Shown here: positions 6,602 through 9,102 of the stretch, piece after piece
Position numbering within the stretch: the stretch's first letter is position 1
Layout: each line of letters starts with the position of its first letter
Assembly: GCA_013374505.1 (NCBI GenBank)
Contig: QENJ01000236.1
Span: 1 to 9,102 of the forward strand
DNA length: 9,102 nt
Direction of reading: 5' to 3'
DNA from: Candidatus Methanophagaceae archaeon
GTDB lineage: Archaea > Halobacteriota > Syntropharchaeia > Alkanophagales > Methanospirareceae
Position numbers and translations under genes: made by a program
Notes under the pieces: generated by a model
Told to the model about the DNA's origin: nothing
The model's database searches: none
What the model saw: the letters and a program-made list of their open reading frames with translations, nothing else

Positions 6602-8227
6602 ATGACTAAAAATGGTGAATCAAAGAATAGGGTGCTTGTATCGGATAACCTTTCAGAAGAAGGCATAATTAAGCTGCGTGAATTTGCGGATGTTGACGTC
6701 TTGTTGGATTTGAGCAGTGATGAATTGAAGGCACGAATTGCAGACTATGACGCGTTAGTAGTGCGAAGTGGCACGAAAGCAACAAAAGAGATAATAGAAG
6801 CAGGTACACGCTTGAAAGTGATAGGGCGAGCAGGAGTCGGAGTGGATAACATAGACGTGGAGACCGCCACGGAACGAGGAATACTGGTGGTAAACGCACC
6901 ATCGGCTAATACTATCTCGGCAGCGGAACACACCATTGGGATGCTGCTCAGCATTTCACGTAATATACCGGCTGCAACCGGCTCAATGAAGTTGGGCAAA
7001 TGGGAACGGAAGAAGTACATGGGTGTAGAAGTGAACGGCAAGGTTCTGGGCGTAATAGGTTTGGGTCGAGTGGGGTATGAAGTAGCGAAAATGGCGAAGG
7101 GACTTGGAATGCGAATAGTTGCATATGACCCGTTTATATCGCAGGATAAAGCAAGAGAGCTCGGGATTGCTCTTTCGGACTTTACGGACGTTATTTCGGT
7201 AGCGGACTTTATCACGCTGCACACGCCACTTGTAACGGACACGCATCACTTAATAGACAAAGAAGCGTTCGCGCAGATGAAAGAAGGAGTGCGAGTGATA
7301 AACTGTGCACGTGGTGGTATATTAGACGAGGCTGCGTTGGCTGCCGCAATAAGGAGCGGCAAAGTAGCTGGCGCTGCTCTGGATGTATTTGAAAACGAAC
7401 CACCAGAGACGAGTGAACTGCTCGAACTTGGCGAAGTGATTATGACACCTCATCTTGGTGCATCCACGAAGGAAGCCCAGAAAGCAGCCGCGGTCACTAT
7501 TGCCGAGGAGGTAATAACCGCATTGAAAAATGAACCCGTGCGGAATGCGTTGAATATGATATATGTCGAAGAGGAGCTGATGGACACCTTAAAACCGTAT
7601 CTGGTGTTGGCAGAGAAGCTTGGGCGATTGTGTGCACAGCTAATCCCGAAATCAGGCAGGTTGGAACATTTCAACGTCTCCTATGAAGGCGAAATCGGGG
7701 TGACAGGTGCAGGAGACGATACAAGGATAATAACCGTGGCAATGCTGAAGAGCGTCCTGTCGTGGTTCACAGACGGCGTGAATTATGTTAATGCCGAAGC
7801 GATAGCGAAGAAATCCGGTATTAAAGTTACGGAAAGCAAGACCGAAGACTGTGAACACTTCCCATCGTTGATCACTCTTTCAATAACCGCACAGCGAGAT
7901 GGCAAAGAGGAGAAGACGACCGTTGCCGGTACTTTGTTCGGGAAAAACGATTTGCGAATAGTGCAAATAGATGGCTACCGGGTAGATGCTTCGCCTTCGG
8001 GCCATATGCTTATATGCTCGTTCTTAGATAAACCCAAAGTGATAGGACCCGTTTGCACGGTTCTGGGTGGCAGCGGTATAAACATAGCGAGTATGCAGGT
8101 GGGCCGTGAGAAAATAGGCGGTGAAGCGGTTATGGTGCTTAATGTGGATAGCAGCGTTAGTGAGGATACGATGGCAGAGATAAAACGGGTGCAGAACGTC
8201 ATTGATGTGAAGCTGGTGAAGCTGTAA
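6602..8227 (+). CDS. serA: D-3-phosphoglycerate dehydrogenase, long form with ACT domain
   Basis: This enzyme oxidises 3-phosphoglycerate to 3-phosphohydroxypyruvate with NAD+, the first step of serine synthesis. The 541-residue protein has the split substrate-binding domain (about 10-105 and 292-325) and a Rossmann domain with GVIGLGRVGYEVA (150-162). The catalytic residues are Arg237 in NCARGGILDE, Glu266 in DVFENEPP and His284 in TPHLGASTKEA. An intervening ASB domain (about 330-460) and a C-terminal ACT domain (about 468-541) with GPVCTVLGGSGINIASMQVGR follow. In this type-1 family the ACT domain is the usual site of serine feedback; whether serine inhibits this enzyme is inferred. Length and domain order are normal. 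The pairing with glnA links ammonium assimilation with the serine/glycine/one-carbon branch. Confidence 0.96.
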   Translation: MTKNGESKNRVLVSDNLSEEGIIKLREFADVDVLLDLSSDELKARIADYDALVVRSGTKATKEIIEAGTRLKVIGRAGVGVDNIDVETATERGILVVNAPSANTISAAEHTIGMLLSISRNIPAATGSMKLGKWERKKYMGVEVNGKVLGVIGLGRVGYEVAKMAKGLGMRIVAYDPFISQDKARELGIALSDFTDVISVADFITLHTPLVTDTHHLIDKEAFAQMKEGVRVINCARGGILDEAALAAAIRSGKVAGAALDVFENEPPETSELLELGEVIMTPHLGASTKEAQKAAAVTIAEEVITALKNEPVRNALNMIYVEEELMDTLKPYLVLAEKLGRLCAQLIPKSGRLEHFNVSYEGEIGVTGAGDDTRIITVAMLKSVLSWFTDGVNYVNAEAIAKKSGIKVTESKTEDCEHFPSLITLSITAQRDGKEEKTTVAGTLFGKNDLRIVQIDGYRVDASPSGHMLICSFLDKPKVIGPVCTVLGGSGINIASMQVGREKIGGEAVMVLNVDSSVSEDTMAEIKRVQNVIDVKLVKL

Positions 8228-8536
8228 AATCTTCTGACGAAGCAGAGGGCAAGAATACTAGCTGGACGTAATACAAGGAGTGAAAGACATGGAGCTGGAC
8301 TCCTTCTCATCTCAGCCGAACTCATTCTGTACTGTGCCGGTTTATAACATCGGTTAAAAGGGTGGGAAAGCTCTAAGAGTCCAGCAAATCTCTCAGATAT
8401 ACGATTATTTCTACCCGATTGACCTGCGTAACAAAAAGTTCAGCACATGGGCAAAATAGCGGTACAACCTGTATAAATTTGAATTTGTAGATAGTTCATA
8501 TCAGAATGTGCGGAATGTGGATAATACCTCAAATAA
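8228..8536. other. 309-bp interval without an intact gene
   Basis: This stretch separates the convergent serA and permease genes. It holds a Shine-Dalgarno-like AAGGAG (8275-8280) followed by a 22-codon frame, an in-frame continuation broken by stops, and a 9-bp perfect inverted repeat GCTGGACTC (8294-8302) / GAGTCCAGC (8377-8385). AGCTGGAC also occurs twice directly (8260-8267, 8293-8300). No clear terminator with a T-run follows serA. Confidence 0.5.
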
Positions 8537-8543
8537 TTATTGA
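8289..8543 (+). pseudogene. Possible decayed small gene
   Basis: ATG 8289 with AAGGAG 8 bp ahead opens a 22-residue frame ending at TAA 8355. The same frame continues as 33 codons (with IYDYFYPIDLRNKKFSTWAK) to TAG 8457 and then 27 codons to TGA 8541. The stretch before the TAG recalls the N-terminus of archaeal succinate dehydrogenase/fumarate reductase cytochrome subunits, where a Trp follows a similar 'DLR' motif. This is a weak resemblance from memory, and the membrane segments that should follow are missing. Chance is a real alternative, since the frame carries three stops in 255 bp. Confidence 0.2.
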
Positions 8544-8920
8544 TACTTTACTCCATATTGTCTTTTTCGGCTTTCTATTAGTTCAATATTTTCGCCCACA
8601 ACGATGGAAGCAATAACAATATAAGGCAGCAGCACGACCACAAATAATGCCCCAAAGTAATAGACCCTCAAGGGCAATAGTGGTATTTTTATAGCCCGGC
8701 TGTACAGAAAAGCAGCAATCAAACCGCTTTTCATCCCCCGGTCTCGAAGATCTTTCAATAAAGGATACCAGACATAAATAGGTCCATGGCTAAGTATTCC
8801 AGTGAATATAGCTAAGAACCATCCTTTTATTCCAGACCCTCTTCCAACGTACTTTGATACGGTTTTTGGATGTAAGAAATAATCTAGAAGCGCCATAAAA
8901 AGGATAACGAGCAATAACAC
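8537..8920 (-). CDS. Half-length permease, ArsP_1/DUF318-type
   Basis: This 127-residue, very hydrophobic protein carries FLHPKTVSKYVGRGSGIKGW and GILSHGPIYVWYPLLKDLRDRG, then GLIAAFLYSRAIKIPLLPL, which resemble the conserved half of predicted permeases of the DUF318/YraQ group. About three membrane segments are visible (1-13, 30-50 and 85-108). Full-length members have about 300 residues in two similar halves. This is one half only, so it may pair with a partner elsewhere or with itself. The substrate is unknown. The frame has no ATG near its start; GTG 8920 is the best annotated start and has no Shine-Dalgarno. The open frame extends back to a TAA at 8966, so a rare start (ATA or ATT) nearer 8940 cannot be excluded. 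Confidence 0.65.
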   Translation of the reverse strand: MLLLVILFMALLDYFLHPKTVSKYVGRGSGIKGWFLAIFTGILSHGPIYVWYPLLKDLRDRGMKSGLIAAFLYSRAIKIPLLPLRVYYFGALFVVVLLPYIVIASIVVGENIELIESRKRQYGVKYQ

Positions 8921-8948
8921 AGGAATTATCTGAATACATATGTTTCCG

Positions 8949-8963
8949 CTCTCTTTTAGAGAG
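8949..8963. other. Short palindrome between promoter and permease gene
   Basis: CTCTCT (8949-8954), TTT, AGAGAG (8958-8963) is a perfect 6-bp inverted repeat with a 3-base loop. It lies directly between the permease TATA box and its start codon. A regulator operator or a hairpin at the mRNA 5' end are both possible; nothing in the window decides. Confidence 0.35.
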
Positions 8964-8964
8964 T

Positions 8965-9009
8965 TATATATACTTTGGTCGTGCCCCCATTTTGCAGAAA
9001 AGTATATAT
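8965..9009. promoter_or_regulatory. Symmetric divergent TATA boxes for permease and transposase-like gene
   Basis: ATATATACTTT (8966-8976) and AAAGTATATAT (8999-9009) are a perfect 11-bp inverted repeat separated by 22 bp. Read outward, each gives AAAGTATATAT, a good archaeal TATA box. The left one points to the permease (start about 45 bp away) and the right one to the gene beginning at 9049 (40 bp away). Confidence 0.5.
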
Positions 9010-9048
9010 GCCCTGCGTTTCAAAAGGAAATGTTAAGGGATTAGCGAA

Positions 9049-9102
9049 ATGGGAGAAGTAAACGTAGACGAATTCTTTTGCCCAAACGAGGCGTGTCCAG
9101 AT
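9049..9102 (+). CDS. Start of a probable IS1-type transposase (3'-partial)
   Basis: Only 18 codons are visible before the window ends: MGEVNVDEFFCPNEACPD. The CPNxxCPD pattern resembles the N-terminal zinc-finger start of IS1-like transposases, whose typical opening is 'FCPNP.CPDYGKRG' (recalled, not searched). Zinc ribbons of other families could begin likewise. ATG 9049 has no clear Shine-Dalgarno but lies about 40 bp after a TATA box. Confidence 0.45.
   Translation, partial: MGEVNVDEFFCPNEACPD

Noticed and set aside
6745..7242. 165-codon open frame on the - strand opposite serA
   Set aside because: It lies wholly over the well-supported serA gene, shows no family motif and is a by-product of serA codon use. 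The same holds for the - strand frames over glnA and nadE.
1..9102. CRISPR array or tandem repeat array
   Set aside because: No regularly spaced direct repeats were found; the only repeats are the inverted ones listed.

Overview
The window looks like a chromosomal piece of a euryarchaeon related to methanogens. The evidence is an FrhB/FdhB/FpoF-type F420 oxidoreductase subunit, a GIY-YIG-like DUF123 protein, a COG2426 small membrane protein, and archaeal TATA-box promoters with little or no ribosome-binding site in front of first genes. An ANME-1/Methanophagales-like source is my impression only, not shown by the sequence.

Left region (1-1859, + strand): one long reading frame, cut off by the window edge, encodes a helical N-terminal part, a nitrilase-superfamily domain whose Glu-Lys-Cys triad is intact, and a C-terminal tail. 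The frame never shifts but is broken by three in-frame stops, all TGA (1113, 1446, 1569). The simplest reading is a recent pseudogene. Recoding is a less likely alternative worth testing. A convergent intergenic stretch follows (1860-2140), with two stem-loops and an imperfect inverted repeat of a 'cacgagatta'-like motif.

Middle region (2141-4292, - strand): an orphan F420-dependent iron-sulfur flavoprotein subunit, then a probable two-gene unit of a COG2426 membrane protein followed by a DUF123 endonuclease-like protein. This unit diverges from nadE across a palindromic TATA element.

Right-centre (4379-8227, + strand): nadE (ammonia-dependent NAD+ synthetase), then glnA (short GSI-alpha-like glutamine synthetase) and serA (full-length phosphoglycerate dehydrogenase with ACT domain). 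glnA and serA are 14 bp apart with a strong Shine-Dalgarno before serA, so they are probably co-transcribed. This couples ammonium assimilation to entry into serine, glycine and one-carbon synthesis, and all three genes consume nitrogen or NAD.

Right end (8228-9102): a 309-bp stretch with no intact gene but a possible decayed frame, a half-length ArsP_1/DUF318-type permease on the - strand, and the first 18 codons of a + strand gene whose Cys-rich start resembles an IS1-type transposase. The last two genes diverge from a symmetric pair of TATA boxes.

I found no CRISPR array, rRNA or convincing tRNA.
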